Numbered from the stretch's first letter, positions 10,741-22,890 are shown. The stretch is DNA of 64,000 nt from Corythucha ciliata (GCA_038030265.1 CM075938.1:8161009-8225008); one strand, 5' to 3'. Translations and numbers: made by a program. Notes: generated by a model from the letters alone, not told the origin.

Positions 10741-12370
10741 AATGTTCAAACCGCAAATAGCCCTAATCACAAAAAAGCTGACAATGAGATAACAAGGCAT
10801 TCTAACCTCAAAATGAACTCATCCGTACAAGCTACAACCGCAAAACACTCAAACCACAGAAAGCTCCGAGCCTAAAAAACTCGATCCACAAGGCTCTAAC
10901 CACGAGGAGCACTAACCTTGATGCATGAGTATAAAATGAATGAGCGATGTAATTTGTTGTCCTTCAAATTGACGACAACATAAATATAATGTGGTGATGA
11001 TTGCTGCAGATTGGCTCTGAAAACATGTTCGAGAAATTGCAGATTGGCCTCACCGATTTTGGGCCTATAACCACTTTCTGATTAGCCCTCGGGTCCAAAA
11101 TAATCCAGGTTGGCCCTTGTGATCAAATAGTGCAGTTCAACCCTTTGGGCGTTCGGGTGTCGATAATATGTACATAAGCACTCCCTCCCCCAATCCCACA
11201 CCATATACGTATGTACAACATAATATATTATGTGTAACTCCGGGCGAAGAGCATCCGGCTATCTGGCAATCCTACCAAGAACTTTTGTATCCCTCAACCC
11301 CCAAACGTCATAACGATGGGCTTCTTCATATACTTATTTATACATTATTTATATTTATTCGTATACTTATTTCTAATTAAAGGACTACAGTTTCGAGGAA
11401 ATTGTATAATAGGAGATACTCAGAACGTGACATTAGGTGATAATTCATTCGGCGTTGATAAGCAACGTTAGAATAAGGAGTGTGGGGGGGGGGGGATGAA
11501 AAGAACATTTCAGTACAGTTGCAGTGTGATTTATTATGAATTGAGATTACTATCGACCTCCTCCATCTCTTTCCCCCACAAATCGTTACCGCTAACTGTC
11601 TCCTGTGGAATTGTTCCTTATGCTTACGTGTAGTGCACGATCGTTTTACAAAATCGATCGACCCCAAGTAAACGAAGGGTCTCAACGGTTGGAGAGAGAG
11701 AAAAAAGGACGGTAGACATTAGTATGTGTGCACCAGCCATTCAACTTCTCAGTGCCTATAACTGAATATGGCGAGGAAGGGGGAGGGGGTGTGTTCCACT
11801 GAATAATTTGCAACCCTTCGGCTAAAAACGTATAGCCTTTAAACCCGCCTATCCCCGCTAAATTAAAACCCCTATTCTCCTAATTGACAAGTTTTGAGAC
11901 TAAGCTTTCTCAGCATTTACCCCCCCCCCCCCCGGGAGCCCTCCCACCATCCCACCACACTGGTCCTCCACTTCATAGCAACATCCCACAAACTTCTCAA
12001 GCGACCTTCTCATCTCGTTTCATCATCATTTGCAAGGAATAATCGACCCCCCCCCTCCTCACTCCACTCACCAATCAAGGAAATTAGAGAGTGTTTTAAC
12101 GGTCAGGGATCGCACGGTGTTCCTCCGCGTGTCGTGGCGGTGGGCGGGAGAGAGCTCATTTAGTGAAAAGCTGCTATAAAGGAGCGAGTTTTAAGGAAGA
12201 GTTTTGCCCAACTTTATGGCAGGGTTGAAGGCTGCGATTGACAGGAAATTTGCATTCTCAATTAAAATCAACGCTTTTAAACCTGTCAGTTCTCGAAATT
12301 AACTGAGTGTAAGTGATTAAAGGTGGCGAGTAAGATGAAACCGAAACCCGTTTAATTGCTTTTTCGAGGG
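10741..12370. other. No gene seen
   Basis: At 10,750-10,920 a short run of CAAACCGCAAA/CTCTAACCACGAG-like words looks like a decayed minisatellite. The rest is AT-rich with homopolymers (G-run at 11,484-11,495; C-run at 11,922-11,933). Open frames are short and featureless. Confidence 0.4.
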
Positions 12371-12782
12371 GGCCTTTTAGGTTGAGGTTAGGGTTTTAAG
12401 CGTTGATTCCCGGCTAATATAGAGAACAAGCGTAAATTTGCCGCTATAATTCACAAAAATATAGACACAACCATTCAAGGTATCTCAAGACAACTTCGCG
12501 GCTAATTCAGAGAAAATGCGCTTACTCCAAATTTCTATAGGTCCTTAATAGGCGGCTAGAAGGCGTAACTGCATCTGATGCGAATACATCACTGCAAATA
12601 TTCGCGGCTAAAATACCGAAAAAACAGTAACTCAAAGCGAAAAGTGAAACAAATCACTAATTCGCGGCTAATAGTTGAGAAAACCACTAATTCGCGGCTA
12701 ATAGTTGAGAAAACCTTTAATTTGCGGCTAATAATTGAGCAAACCACTAATTTGGGGCAATAATGAATAAAAAGTGCTAGTG

Positions 12783-12839
12783 CGATGGTGATAAAATTGA
12801 GAACAAGGATCACTCCTTGTTCTCAATTTTATCATCATC
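12783..12839. repeat. Short near-perfect hairpin inside the array
   Basis: GATAAAATTGAGAACAAGGA is followed after three to four bases by its reverse complement TCCTTGTTCTCAATTTTATC. Arms are about 27 bases. It is built from array-type sequence and probably marks a local inversion junction. Confidence 0.75.
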
Positions 12840-15192
12840 GAACTCATCGATCGATTGATCGCTCAAAAGGCTCAGCTGACATTGATAGAACGCTAACTCG
12901 TGGTTTATCGGTGCAACTTCCTGACTACAATATTGAGAAAAAACTCTAATTTGCTGTTAAAGTTGACAAAAAAGCACCCGTATTCGCAGTTAAAATGAAA
13001 AACAAAACGTCGATTCGCGGATCAATTTGAGAAAATCCGCTAATTCTCGGAGTTGGTGGGGGGATACAATTGAGAAAAGCGCTAAAATTTGTGGCAAAAT
13101 TAAAGAACAAACGATAATTAGCGGATGTATTGGATAAAATTTGCGGCTGAAACTGAGAAATCCTCTAATTCCAGGCTAAAATTGATAAAAAGCGCTCATT
13201 TGCTACTAAACTTGAGAAAAAGGCGCTAATTTTTGGTTAAAATTGAAAACAAGTGCTCATTTGGGGGTGAAATGGAGAAAAATGCTAATTCGTTATCAAT
13301 TGGAGAAAATCCGCTAATTCTCAGGTGTCTGAAATTAAGAAAATGCGCTAAAATTAGTGTACAAAATTATGCCCAAACGGATGTGTTGGAGAAAATCCGC
13401 TAATTCACGGCTGAAACTGAGAATATCCTCTAAAAATTGAGATAAAGCGCTCATTCGCTGCCAAACTTGAGAAAAATGCGCTAATTTTCGGCTAAAATTG
13501 AGAACAAGTTCTAATTTGGAGCTGAAATGGAGAAAAATGCTGATTCGATATCGATTTGAGAAAATCCGCTAATTCTCTGGGGTCTGATATCGAGAAAAAA
13601 ACGCTAAAATTCGTGGCAAAAATTAAGGACAAACAATTATTCGTGATTGTATTGGAGAAAATCCGCTAAATACGTGGCTGAAACTGAGAAAATCCCCTAA
13701 TTCCCGACTAAAATTGATAAAAAGCGCTCTTTCGCTGTTAAACTTGAGAAAAATGAGCTAATTTTCGGCCACGACTAATTGATAAAAAGCGCTCTTTCGC
13801 TGTTAAACTTGAGAAAAATGAGCTAATTTTCGGCTAAATTTGGAAACAAGTGCTCATTTGGAGCTGAAATGGAGAAAAACGCTGATTCTAAATCAATTTG
13901 AGAAAATCCGCTAATTCTCTGGGGTCTGATATCGAGAAAAAAGCGCTAAAATTCGTGGCAAAAATTAAGGACAAACGATAATTTGTGGATGTATTGGAGA
14001 AAATCTGATTACGTGGTTGAAACTGAGGAAATCTTCTCATTCGCGGCAAAAAATCTAAAATTTAGGTAGAGCGCCCATTTGCTGCTAAACTTGTGAAAGG
14101 GCGCTAAATTTTCGGCTAAAATTCAGAACAAGTGCTAATGTCCAGCTGAAATGGGGAAAATCGCTGATTTGATGTCAGATTGAGAAAATCCGCTGATTCT
14201 CAGGGGTCTGAAATCGAGAAAAAGCGCTAAAATTTGTGAAAAAAATTAACAACAAACGGTAATTCGCCGATGTATTACAGAAAATCCGCTAACTACGTGG
14301 CTGAAACTGAGGAAATCCCCTACCTCCCGGCTAAAATGTATAAAAAAAGCTCTTTCGCTGCTAAACTTGATAAAAAGCGCTAACTTTCGGATAAAATTGG
14401 GAACAAGTGGCTCATTTCCAACTGAAATGGAGAAAAACGTTGATTCGATATCAATATGAGAAAATCTGCTAACTCTCAGAGGTCTGAAATTGAGAAAAAA
14501 CGCAAAAATTCGCGGCAAAATTAAGAACAAACGATAATTCGCGGATGTATTGGAGACAATCCGCTAAATACGTGGCTGAAACTGAGGAAATCCCCTAATT
14601 CCCGACTAAAATTGATAAAAAGCGCTCTTTCGCTGCTAAACTTGAGAAAAATGAACTAATTTTTGGTTAAAATTGAAAACAAGTGCTCATTTGGGGGTGA
14701 AACGGAGAAAAATGCTAATTCGACATCAATTTGAGATAATCCGCTAATAATCTTTCGCTGCTAAACTTGATAAAAAGCGCTAATTTTCGGCTAAAATTCA
14801 GAACAAGTGCTAATTTCCAGCTGAAATGGGGAAAATCGCTGATTTAATATCAGATTGAGAAAATCCGCTGATTCTCAGGTGTTCTGAAATTGAGAAAAAG
14901 TGCTAAAATTCGTGGCAAAAATTAGGAACAAACGATAATTCGCGTGCGTATTGGAGAAAATTCGCTAATACGCGGCTGAAACTGAGAAAAATCCTCTAAT
15001 TCCCGGCTAAAATTGATATGAAGCACTTATTCGCCGCTAAATTTGAGAAAATGGCACTAATTTTCGGCTGAAATTGAGAACAAGTGGCTCATTTGCAGCT
15101 GAAATGGAGAAAAACGCTTATTCGAACATCAATTTTGAGAAAATCCGCTAATTCGCGGCTACAATTGAGGAAACAAGTTCATTTGCGACTAA

Positions 15193-15338
15193 GGCTCGAG
15201 TCGAGCACATCGGTTTAAAGTTCAGTTTATCCCTAAACTGAGCTTAAGAGCTTATTCCCCAGTCATAATTTAGCATTTTGTGTACAAAATCGTTTAAACC
15301 CCTTAGCAACGCTTAAACGGACATTGTCGACTCGGCCC
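15193..15338. mobile_element. Small MITE with GGCTCGAGTCGA / GGGCCGAGTCGA ends
   Basis: The ends GGCTCGAGTCGAGCACATCG and, on the other strand, GGGCCGAGTCGACAATGTCC both continue into GTTTAA-rich subterminal sequence. About 146 bases. Left flank TAA and right flank TAT(AA) are close to the three-base TWA duplications of PIF/Harbinger elements, but not identical. The element interrupts a ~30-bp minisatellite. Confidence 0.5.
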
Positions 15339-15830
15339 TATAAGTGAGAAATAATGTACGGCTTGAAATGATGAGGAAACGAAGAGATTTGCGGCTAAAA
15401 CATAAAAAAAAAACGTTGATTCTCGGATAAATTCGAGATAACCCGCTCATTCACGGCTAAAATTGAGGAAACTAGGTAACTTGCAGCTAAAGCGGGAAAT
15501 AATTCACGGCTAAAATTGAGAAATAATTCGCGGCTAAAGTAGAAAAAAAACCGCTAATTCGGGATAAATGTGAGAAAACTCGCTAATTCGCGGCTACAAT
15601 TGGGGAAAAGAGATAACTTTCGGGTAAAATTGAGAAATAATTGGCGGCTAAAATTGAGAAAAAATGCCCGGCTAATATTGAGATATAATTGGAGGCTAAA
15701 ATTGAGAAACACTTCGCGGTTAAAATGAGGAAAACAGCGCTAACTTTGGGCAAAAGCTGAGAAACAGCGTTAATTAGCGGTTAAAATTAAGAAAACATCA
15801 ATTCATAGTTCCTAGAGGTGAGTTTGTGCC

Positions 15831-16105
15831 TAAAATTGAGGGGGAAAAAGCATTATTTAACGCATAAAAAATTATATTTCTTGTTTATTCAGAGATTTTC
15901 GCTCCGGGCCCCGTCGGGTCTGGGTTCACCCAAGGCCGGATCTGGGACCTCTCTCGGGGGAGGGTTGATCGAAACCCCTCTCCCTCCAATCAGTACGTCC
16001 CCCACCATTGCACTATGTTTAGAGTGATTTGACCAACTCCGGAGGGGGGGGGGGTAATTCTGCTGTTACCCACCCCCACCACCTTAGACCTACCTATGGA
16101 TCCAC
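15831..16105. other. No gene seen; GC-rich link between arrays
   Basis: The stretch contains GGGCCCCGTCGGGTC, CCAAGGCCGGATC and a G-run at 16,046-16,055. Words like GGATC in a GC-rich setting resemble hAT-type ends seen elsewhere in the window, but no duplicated target was found. Confidence 0.35.
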
Positions 16106-16850
16106 CACAGTGGCCGCGGACCCACTAAATTGGCTTGTCGAGTAGACCACACCCACGAAATTGTTTTTCTGGGCGAGTAAAGCCCGTGATATTGGTTTTG
16201 GATTGAACCATTCCGCGAAATGTTGTTTTTGAAAATGCCAGACCCGTGAAATTGCTCTTTGAAATGAACCAAAACCCTAGAAATTTTTATTCTATGCGTG
16301 GGAAATCCGTTAAGTTGACCTTTCAAATACGTTTTTCTGACGAGCAAAATTCGCGAAATTTTGTTTTAAAGAGCCATGCCGAAAGAATTATTCATTTTAA
16401 GAAGCTAAAGGCGAAATCAGTTCAAGAATTAGCCAAAACAGTGAAAAGAGATTCTGTTAGGGTCAAATCGGCGAAATTTGAACTTCGAGTACTCCCAAAC
16501 CGGCCGAATTCCATTTTTGACGGTCCCAAATCAGTCAGATTGCTTTTTTGAGAGATTCAACCCTGTGTGAGATCGAATATGAGGCGACCTCAAAAACTAA
16601 CAAAATCTACGAAATTTTAATTTTAAATGGGTGGAATCCGTGAAGTTTCCCTTTTTAGGAAGCCAACTCCGTGAAATAGGGTTTTCTGACGTGCAAGTTT
16701 CGCGAAATTGTGTGCTTGAAAGATCCAAGCCGGCGGCATTGTACAATTAAGGAACTATAAGGACCAAAATAGTTCCTGAAACAGCTAAAACCGTGAAACT
16801 GAATTCCGTAAGTGTCAAATCCGTGGGAGGGTGACCTCCGAGGGCTATAA
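16106..16850 (+). repeat. Minisatellite of the (A)ATCCGTGAAATTG type
   Basis: Phrases such as CCGTGAAATTG, CGCGAAATTGT and CCGTGAAGTTTCC recur every ~40-50 bases, separated by TTTT-rich and ACC/AAC-rich spacers. It opens with CAGTGGCCGCGG (16,108), a hAT-like start, but no matching right end was found. Confidence 0.55.
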
Positions 16851-18030
16851 TAGTCCCAGGAAATCTCTTCAGCTGGTTGGTAAACGGTTACGGAGCGAAG
16901 AACAGTGCGGGGGGGGCGGGGAGATCTTCGACGAATTTTGAAACTCCCCTCTCTCCCATCTATTTACATGATTCCTCCATACATTTCTCTTTCTTGTTTT
17001 TTTCGCACTGTCGCCTGCGGTGAAGAGGCCGTAGCTAAAAGCATTCCCGATGTGTCGCCTTCGACCATTCCGTTTTAATAGTCTCAAAAGGCTCTTTTGT
17101 ACTCTCCAGCTTTGCCCCCTCCTCAAAGCAACTTTGTTGATGCTTTTAAGCTCTTTTAAAGTGTTTTAAGTGAAACCACGGGAATGGGGTGGAAATTATG
17201 GAGGCGAGGGCATTTCCTTGAGACTCAACCAACCAAGTCTCGTTACCAGCGAGTGGCATATTTATGCTGGTGTTAGATGAGTTTGTGTGTGGGGGGGGGG
17301 AGGGACTCAGTTGCCCTTTCTTTCTTGGTGGAGAGAATTGGCTGACTTTTGCGGAAACAAATACCAGTCGTTTTAAGACATCAACCCTCAAAATTTCGTT
17401 TTTCAAAGAGTTTTCATTTGAAAAAACTTCCACGTTCCGGTACAATTATTGAAGGAGCGAAGAAACATGAACTTTATCTATAGAGCCGATTATAATATAA
17501 CATTGCACGAGTGTGATGAGGATGAATTTGTAAAGGGCTGAAGGATTATGGGTGGGGTGGGGGTGGGGTAATCGATTTTAGTCTCTCTTGAAATCCCTTC
17601 ATTTCCTTTTCTTAAATTGTTTACAAAAAGCGTCGCTGCCTTTCGCGAGCCTCATTAACTATGAATTCCCCTGGTGTTGTGGAATTATGGCCATTTGACG
17701 AAAATAGCGGATGGAGAAGGAGTCCTACCGTGTTTGAATTTATAATTAGTTTGGCCTTAATAAAATTCTGTCCCGGAGGGTGAATGAAGAACATAATGGG
17801 AAAGCTCTTTTGATGAAATAATTAGGAATAACGCAACTATAATTAATCCAACTCGTTGGGCACCGACACTCTAATTTCACTAAAGGATACAAATTGGGCT
17901 TGGAATGTAATTGTTTGGCCCAGAAATAGAAAATTTGTCTCATGAACAATGTTCATTGAAATGTACACTTTCCACAAAAACTCGGAATTATTTGGCCTGA
18001 TCTGTTTCTGCGGGGCTTATAATAGTCGAA
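16851..18030. other. No gene seen
   Basis: AT-rich sequence with G-runs (17,291-17,300) and short frames lacking motifs or supported splice structure. It resembles intronic DNA. Confidence 0.4.
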
Positions 18031-18228
18031 GGCGCAAACATTCAGTTTTTGGCGCTCGAATGAATATTTTTCGGGGAATGGACCGTTTCTGGCCCTGAAC
18101 TACCGGGTTTTAGATTTGGAAAAATTAAAGCAGTCCCAGGATGAGACAGTCTCTGGTTGGTTGTACTGGTGAAAGTCCCAGCAGCAGGCAGGCGCGCCTG
18201 ACGCCGCGCCGGGTGGGGCTTAGGACAA

Positions 18229-18252
18229 AAAAAAAAAAAAAAAAAAAAAAAA
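18229..18252 (+). repeat. Poly-A run ending a GC-rich segment (possible retroposon tail)
   Basis: About 24 A follow a GC-rich segment (18,170-18,228, including GCAGGCAGGCGCGCC and GGGTGGGGCTTAGGAC). This could be the tail of a SINE or processed transcript, but no A/B-box promoter motif or target duplication was found. Confidence 0.3.
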
Positions 18253-18259
18253 TCCAGTC

Positions 18260-18790
18260 CAGAGATTGGCTCTCTCAATGACCAATTTCACGGTATTAGC
18301 CCTTTCAAATCCAAATTTCGCAGATTTTTACATTCAAAAAACCAATTTCACTGCGTTGGCACAGTCAAAAATCCCATTTCGCGGGCTTTGGGCATTCCAA
18401 AAGTCTAATTTTGCGGGGTTGAACCACTCAGAAATCAATTTTGCGCTATCACCACATTCAAACACCCTAATTTCGCAGGGTTGTCACACTCATAAACCTA
18501 ATTTCGCGGAAATCAGATTTGGCGGCGTAGGTACATTCAAAAATCCAATTTCGCGGGGTTGGCGCATTAAAAAAAATCAAATTTCACGGCGTAGATACGT
18601 ACATTCAAAAACCAATTTTACGGGGTTTGCCGCGTTAAAAAAAAAAAAAAAACAACAATTTCGCGAGGAGAGGGGGTTTGTGACATTCAAAACCCTCAAT
18701 TTTGTGGAATTGGCGCATTCAAAACCCTAAGTTCTCAGGGGAGGTGCATTCAAATCCCCTAATTTCGCGGGGTTAATACCTAAAAAAAAA
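18260..18790 (+). repeat. Minisatellite of the CATTCAAAAACCAATTTCGCGGGGTTGG type
   Basis: Units of about 33-48 bases contain CATTCAAAA + CCAATTTCGCGGGGTTGGC. The related array at 27,410-28,220 has CTCAAAACCAAATTTCGCG. Both sit directly next to a 17-bp GTGGTTGG array. Confidence 0.7.
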
Positions 18791-18839
18791 AATAATTAAA
18801 AAAATAATAATAATCAGTTGAAGCTAACCTGTTTTTGGA

Positions 18840-21750
18840 GCTTTTTTGTGATTGGAGCTTTCTTGTGCTAGACAATTTTTGTGGTTGGATGTTTTTTGTG
18901 TTTGCAGATCTTTTGTGGTTAGGGCTATCTTGGGATTGAGGCTTTTTCGTGGTTGGGGCATCTTTGTGGTTGGGGCTCTTTTTTTGTGGTTGGAGCCTTG
19001 TTGTGGTTGGAGCTTTTTTGTGGTTGGGGCTTCTTTGTGGTTGGAGCCTTGTTGTGGTTGGATCATTTTTGTAATTGGAGCTTTTCTGTGGTCGGGGCTT
19101 TTTTGTTGTTGGAACCATTTCGTGGTTGGAGCAGTCTTGTGGTTGAACATTTATTTTTGTTGGAGATTTTTTTGTGGTTGGGGCTTCTTTGTGGTTGGAG
19201 CCTTGTTGTGGTTGGATCATTTTTGTAATTGGAGCTTTTCTGTGGTCGGGGCTTTTTTTGTTGTTGGAACCATTTCGTGGTTGGAGCAGTCTTGTGGTTG
19301 AACATTTATTTTTGTTGGAGATTTTTGTGGTTGGATGTTTTTTGTGGTAGGAGCTTTTTTGTGGTTCGGGCTTTTCTGTGGTTGGGACTTTTTTGTGGTT
19401 GGGGCTTTTCTGTGATTGGGACTTTCTTGTGGTTGGGGCTATTTTGTGGTTGGAACCTTTTCGTGGTTGGAGCAGTCTTGTGGTTGAACCTTATTGTGAG
19501 CTTTTTGGTTGGGTCTTTTGTGGTTAGGGCTTTCTTGGGATTGAGGCTTTTTCGTGGTTGGGGCATCTTTGTGGTTGGGGCTTTTTTTGTGGTTGGAGCC
19601 TTGTTGTGGTTGGAGCTTTTTTGTGGTTGGGGCTTCTTTGTGGTTGGGGCTCCTTTGTGGTTGGGGCTTTTTTGTGGTTAGGGTTTCTTTGTGGTTGGGG
19701 CTTTTTTGTGGTTGGAGCCTTGTTGTGGTTGGATCTTTTTTGTAATTGGAGCTTTTCTGTGGTTGGGGCTTTTTTGTTGTTGGGACCATTTCGTGGTTGG
19801 AGCAGTCTTGTTGGAGCTTTTTGTGGTTGGATGTTTTTTGTGGTAGGAGCTTTTTGGTGGTTCGGCCTTTTCTGTGGTTGGGACTTTTTCGTGGTTGGTA
19901 CTTTTCTGTGGTTAGGACTTCTTTGTAGTTTGAGCTTTTCTGTGGTTGGGACTTTCTTGTGGTTGGGGCTTTTTTGTGGTTGGAACCTTTTCGTGGTTGG
20001 AGCAGTCTTGTGGTTGAACCTTTATTTTTGTTGGAGCTTTTTGTGGTTGAGTGTTTTTTGTGATTGGGGCTTTTTTGTGGTTGGGGCTTTTCTGTGGTTT
20101 GGCCTTTTTTGTTGTTTGTCCTTTTCTGTGGTTTGGCCTTTTTTGTTGTTTGTCCTTTTTTGTGGTTGGGGCTTTTTTGTGAGGGCTTTTTTGTGGTTGG
20201 GGCTTGTTTGTGGTTGGGGCTTTTCTGTGGTTGGGACTTCTTTGAGGTTCGGGCTTTTCTGTGGTTGGGACTTCTTTGTGAGGGCTTTTTTGTGGTTGGG
20301 GCTTTTCTGTGGTTGGGACTTCTTTGTGGTTGGGGCTTTTCTGTGGTTGGGAGTTCTTTGTGGTTGGCGCTTTTTTGTAGTTGGGACTTCTTTGTGAGGG
20401 CTTTTTTGTGGTTGGGGCTTTTTTGTGGTTGGGGCTTTTCTGTGGTTGGGACTTCTATGTGGTTGGGGCTTTTTTGTAGTTAGGACTTCTTTGTGGTTGG
20501 GGCTTTTTGTGGTAGGAGCATTTTTGTGGTTGAGGATGTTTTGTGGTTGGGGCTTTTTGTGATTGGGTATTCTTTGTGGTTGGGGTTTTTCTGTGGTTGG
20601 GACTTCTTTGTGGTTGGGGCTTTTTTGTAGTTGGGGCTTTTCTGTGGTTGGGACTTCTTTGTGGTTGGGGCTTTTCTGTGGTTGGGAGTTCTTTGTGGTT
20701 GGCGCTTTTTTTGTAGTTGGGACTTCTTTGTGAGGGCTTTTTTGTAGTTGGGGCTTCTTTTTTGAGGCCTTTTTTGTGGTTGGGGCTTTTTTGTGGTTGG
20801 GGCTTTTTTGTGGTTGGGGCTTTTTTGTGGTTGGGGCTTTTCTGTGGTTGGGGCTTTTTTGTGGTTGGGGCTTTTCTGTGGTTGGGACTTCTTTGTGGTT
20901 GGGGCTTTTCTGTGGTTGGAGCCTTGTTGTGGTTGGAGCTTTTTTGTGATGGGGCTTTTTGTAGTTGGGACTTCTTTGTGAGGGCTTTTTTTGGTTGGGG
21001 CTTTTTTGTGGTTGGGGCTTTTCTGTGGTTGGGGCTTTTCTGTGGTTGTGGCTTTTTCTGTGGTTGGGACTTCTTTGTGGTTGGCGCTTTTTTGTAGTTG
21101 GGACTTCTTTGTGATGGCTTTTTTGTGATGGCGGCTTTTTTGTGGTTGGGGCTTTTCTGTGGTTATGGCTTTTCTGTGGTTGTGGCTTTTCTGTGGTTGG
21201 GACTTCTTTGTGGTTGGGGCTATTTTGTAGTTGGGGCTTCTTTGTGAGGGCTTTTTTGCGGTTGGGGCTTTTTTGTGGTTGGGCTTCTTTGTGGTTGGGG
21301 CTTTTTTGTGGTTGGGACTTTCTTTGTGGTTGGGGCTTTTTTGTGGTTGGGCTTTTTTGTGGTTGGGGCTTTTTTGTGGTTGGAGCTTTTCTGTGGTCGG
21401 GACTTCTTTGTGATGGGGCTTTTTTGTAGTTGGGACTTCTTTGTGAGGGTTTTTTTGTGGTTGGGGCTTTTTTGTGGTTGGGGCTTTTTTGTGGTTGGGG
21501 CTTCTATGTGGTTGGGGCTTTTTTTGTAGTTAGGACTTCTTTGTGGTTGGGGCTTTTTGTGGTAGGAGCTTTTTTGTGGTTGAGGATGTTTTGTGGTTGG
21601 GGCTTTTTGTGATTGGGGCTTCTTTGTGGTTTTTTTTTTGTGGTTGGAGCCTTGTTGTGGTTGGAGCTTTTTTATGGTTTGTACTTTTCTGAAGTTGGGA
21701 CATTTTGTGGTTGGGGCTTTTTTGTGGCTTGAGATGTTTTGTGGGACCTT
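18840..21750 (+). repeat. 17-bp minisatellite array A, consensus GTGGTTGGGGCTTTTTT
   Basis: About 2.9 kb of 16-18-base units; the commonest is GTGGTTGGGGCTTTTTT, with variants in the tail (CTTTTCT, ACTTCTTTG, AGCCTTGTT). Blocks of variants recur in order: 18,950-19,330 and 19,550-19,810 share a succession of variant units, so segmental duplication within the array is visible. Since 17 is not a multiple of 3 and the unit has no stop in any phase, frames stay open for up to 279 codons, giving a Trp/Cys-rich hydrophobic 17-residue repeat on plus and a Pro/Lys/Gln-rich one on minus. I regard these frames as by-products. Confidence 0.9.
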
Positions 21751-21955
21751 TCTCGTTCATGATCAATAAGAGTACATGGTTTTTTGCTCATCTTAGCTGT
21801 GTTTCAGGAAGCAAATGGTTACGCCACCTAGTGACTCCGAATAATGTTTAGCCCTGAAAGCGCTGGGCTTCGAGAATTGTACGTTCAGTTTCTTCAAGGT
21901 CAACCAGATCAGCTACGAGTGGTGAAGTCCCTGACTCGGGCGAGAGTAATCGGAT

Positions 21956-22882
21956 CAGTGCAGGCCCTTAGACATTTGGCGCCCCCCGGCCGAATCTTTC
22001 ACCAGCGCCCCCTTGAAGTCATCGTTCAGAATAAGCTTTACGATTTAACGTTTTCTCCATGTTTTTCAGCTCTTCAATTCGGTGAATTTCATCGGTGAAT
22101 TAGCTATTTATCCACATTTTGGCCATGAATAAGCGATTTGTCTCCATTTCAGCCGCGAGTTAGCGATGATTCTCAATTTTTGCGCTATGTCAGCGTATCG
22201 ACCCAATTGACAATTGCCCTCAAAGTTGCCATTTTAACTCAATTTTCCTTGAATTATCAAACTTTCTCAAATTAACCCCCCAATCAGCTATATAACTCTT
22301 CATTTTAGCCGTAAATTAGGGTTTTTATTCATTTTAGCCGCTAATTATGAACTTTTTTTTTTAATTTTCAGCAACGAATTAGAGTTTTCCCCCAATTTTC
22401 GCAGCGGTTACGTACCTAACGCTTTTTCTGAATTTGGCCGTGCATTAGCGACTTTTTTCACTTCCTGACACGAAGTTACCTTCAGAAGCAGCGAATTAAC
22501 GTTTTCTAAATTTAAACAGGGAATGAGCGTTTTTTCCTACTTTAGCGCTTCATCGCAATTTTATCAGTGTATTATAGCCACGAATCAGCAATTTCTCAGC
22601 ATTTTAGTTGCGAATCAGCATTTTTTCTGAATTTTTGTAGTGAATTCATTTGTGTTTTTCGTGATTGGCGTATTTTCTCTATTTTAGCTGCGAAATTGTT
22701 TCCTGAAGACGCCAAGTCAATGATAACGCTCCTTTTTAACTAATTTAATTCTTAATTCTTTTAATTTAAGGTTTTTTTTTGTCGTCCGCCTTTTCCTCTC
22801 TCATTCTGCTGGACACGCCCCTTAGGACACGGTGCCCCCGGCCGGTCGCCCGGCTCGCCCCCTTCCCTCAAAGCCGGCACTG
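21956..22882. mobile_element. Non-autonomous hAT element, perfect 8-bp target duplication AATCGGAT
   Basis: The left end starts CAGTGCAGGCCCTTAG and the right end reads, on minus, CAGTGCCGGCTTTGAGGG. AATCGGAT stands at 21,948-21,955 and again at 22,883-22,890. CAG...CTG ends with an 8-base duplication are typical of the hAT superfamily, whose transposase is a DDE/RNase-H-fold enzyme with a BED-type zinc finger. None is encoded here, so the element would have to be mobilised in trans. Length 927 bases. The subterminal DNA is GC-rich (GGCGCCCCCCGGCC and GCGAGCCGGGCGACC on minus). The middle (22,080-22,700) is the same ~30-bp GAATTAGCG/TTTTCTC minisatellite found across the window. Confidence 0.85.
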
Positions 22883-22890
22883 AATCGGAT

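Larger units (their letters stand above)
12380..15830 (-). repeat. Large ~30-bp minisatellite block with ~280-bp higher-order repeats
   Basis: Units read CGGCTAAAATTGAGAAAAAGCGCTAATT on plus (the reverse complement of the blocks at 1.5 and 9.5 kb). From about 13,050 to 15,000 an ordered set of variant units repeats: GTATTGGAGAAAATCCGCTAA, GTGGCTGAAACTGAG, TAAAATTGATAAAAAGCGCTC, GCTAAACTTGAGAAA, GAACAAGTGCTCATTTG, GCTGAAATGGAGAAAAACGC. The GTATTGGA/GTATTACA marker falls near 13,128, 13,380, 13,650, 13,988, 14,270, 14,547 and 14,946, so the higher-order unit is about 250-400 bases, most often near 280. One short hairpin (12,783-12,839) and one small MITE (15,193-15,338) interrupt it. Confidence 0.8.

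Noticed and set aside
18852..21612. Many open frames of 60-279 codons on both strands over the GTGGTTGG array
   Set aside because: They follow from a stop-free 17-bp unit read in all phases; no start context, no non-repetitive part.
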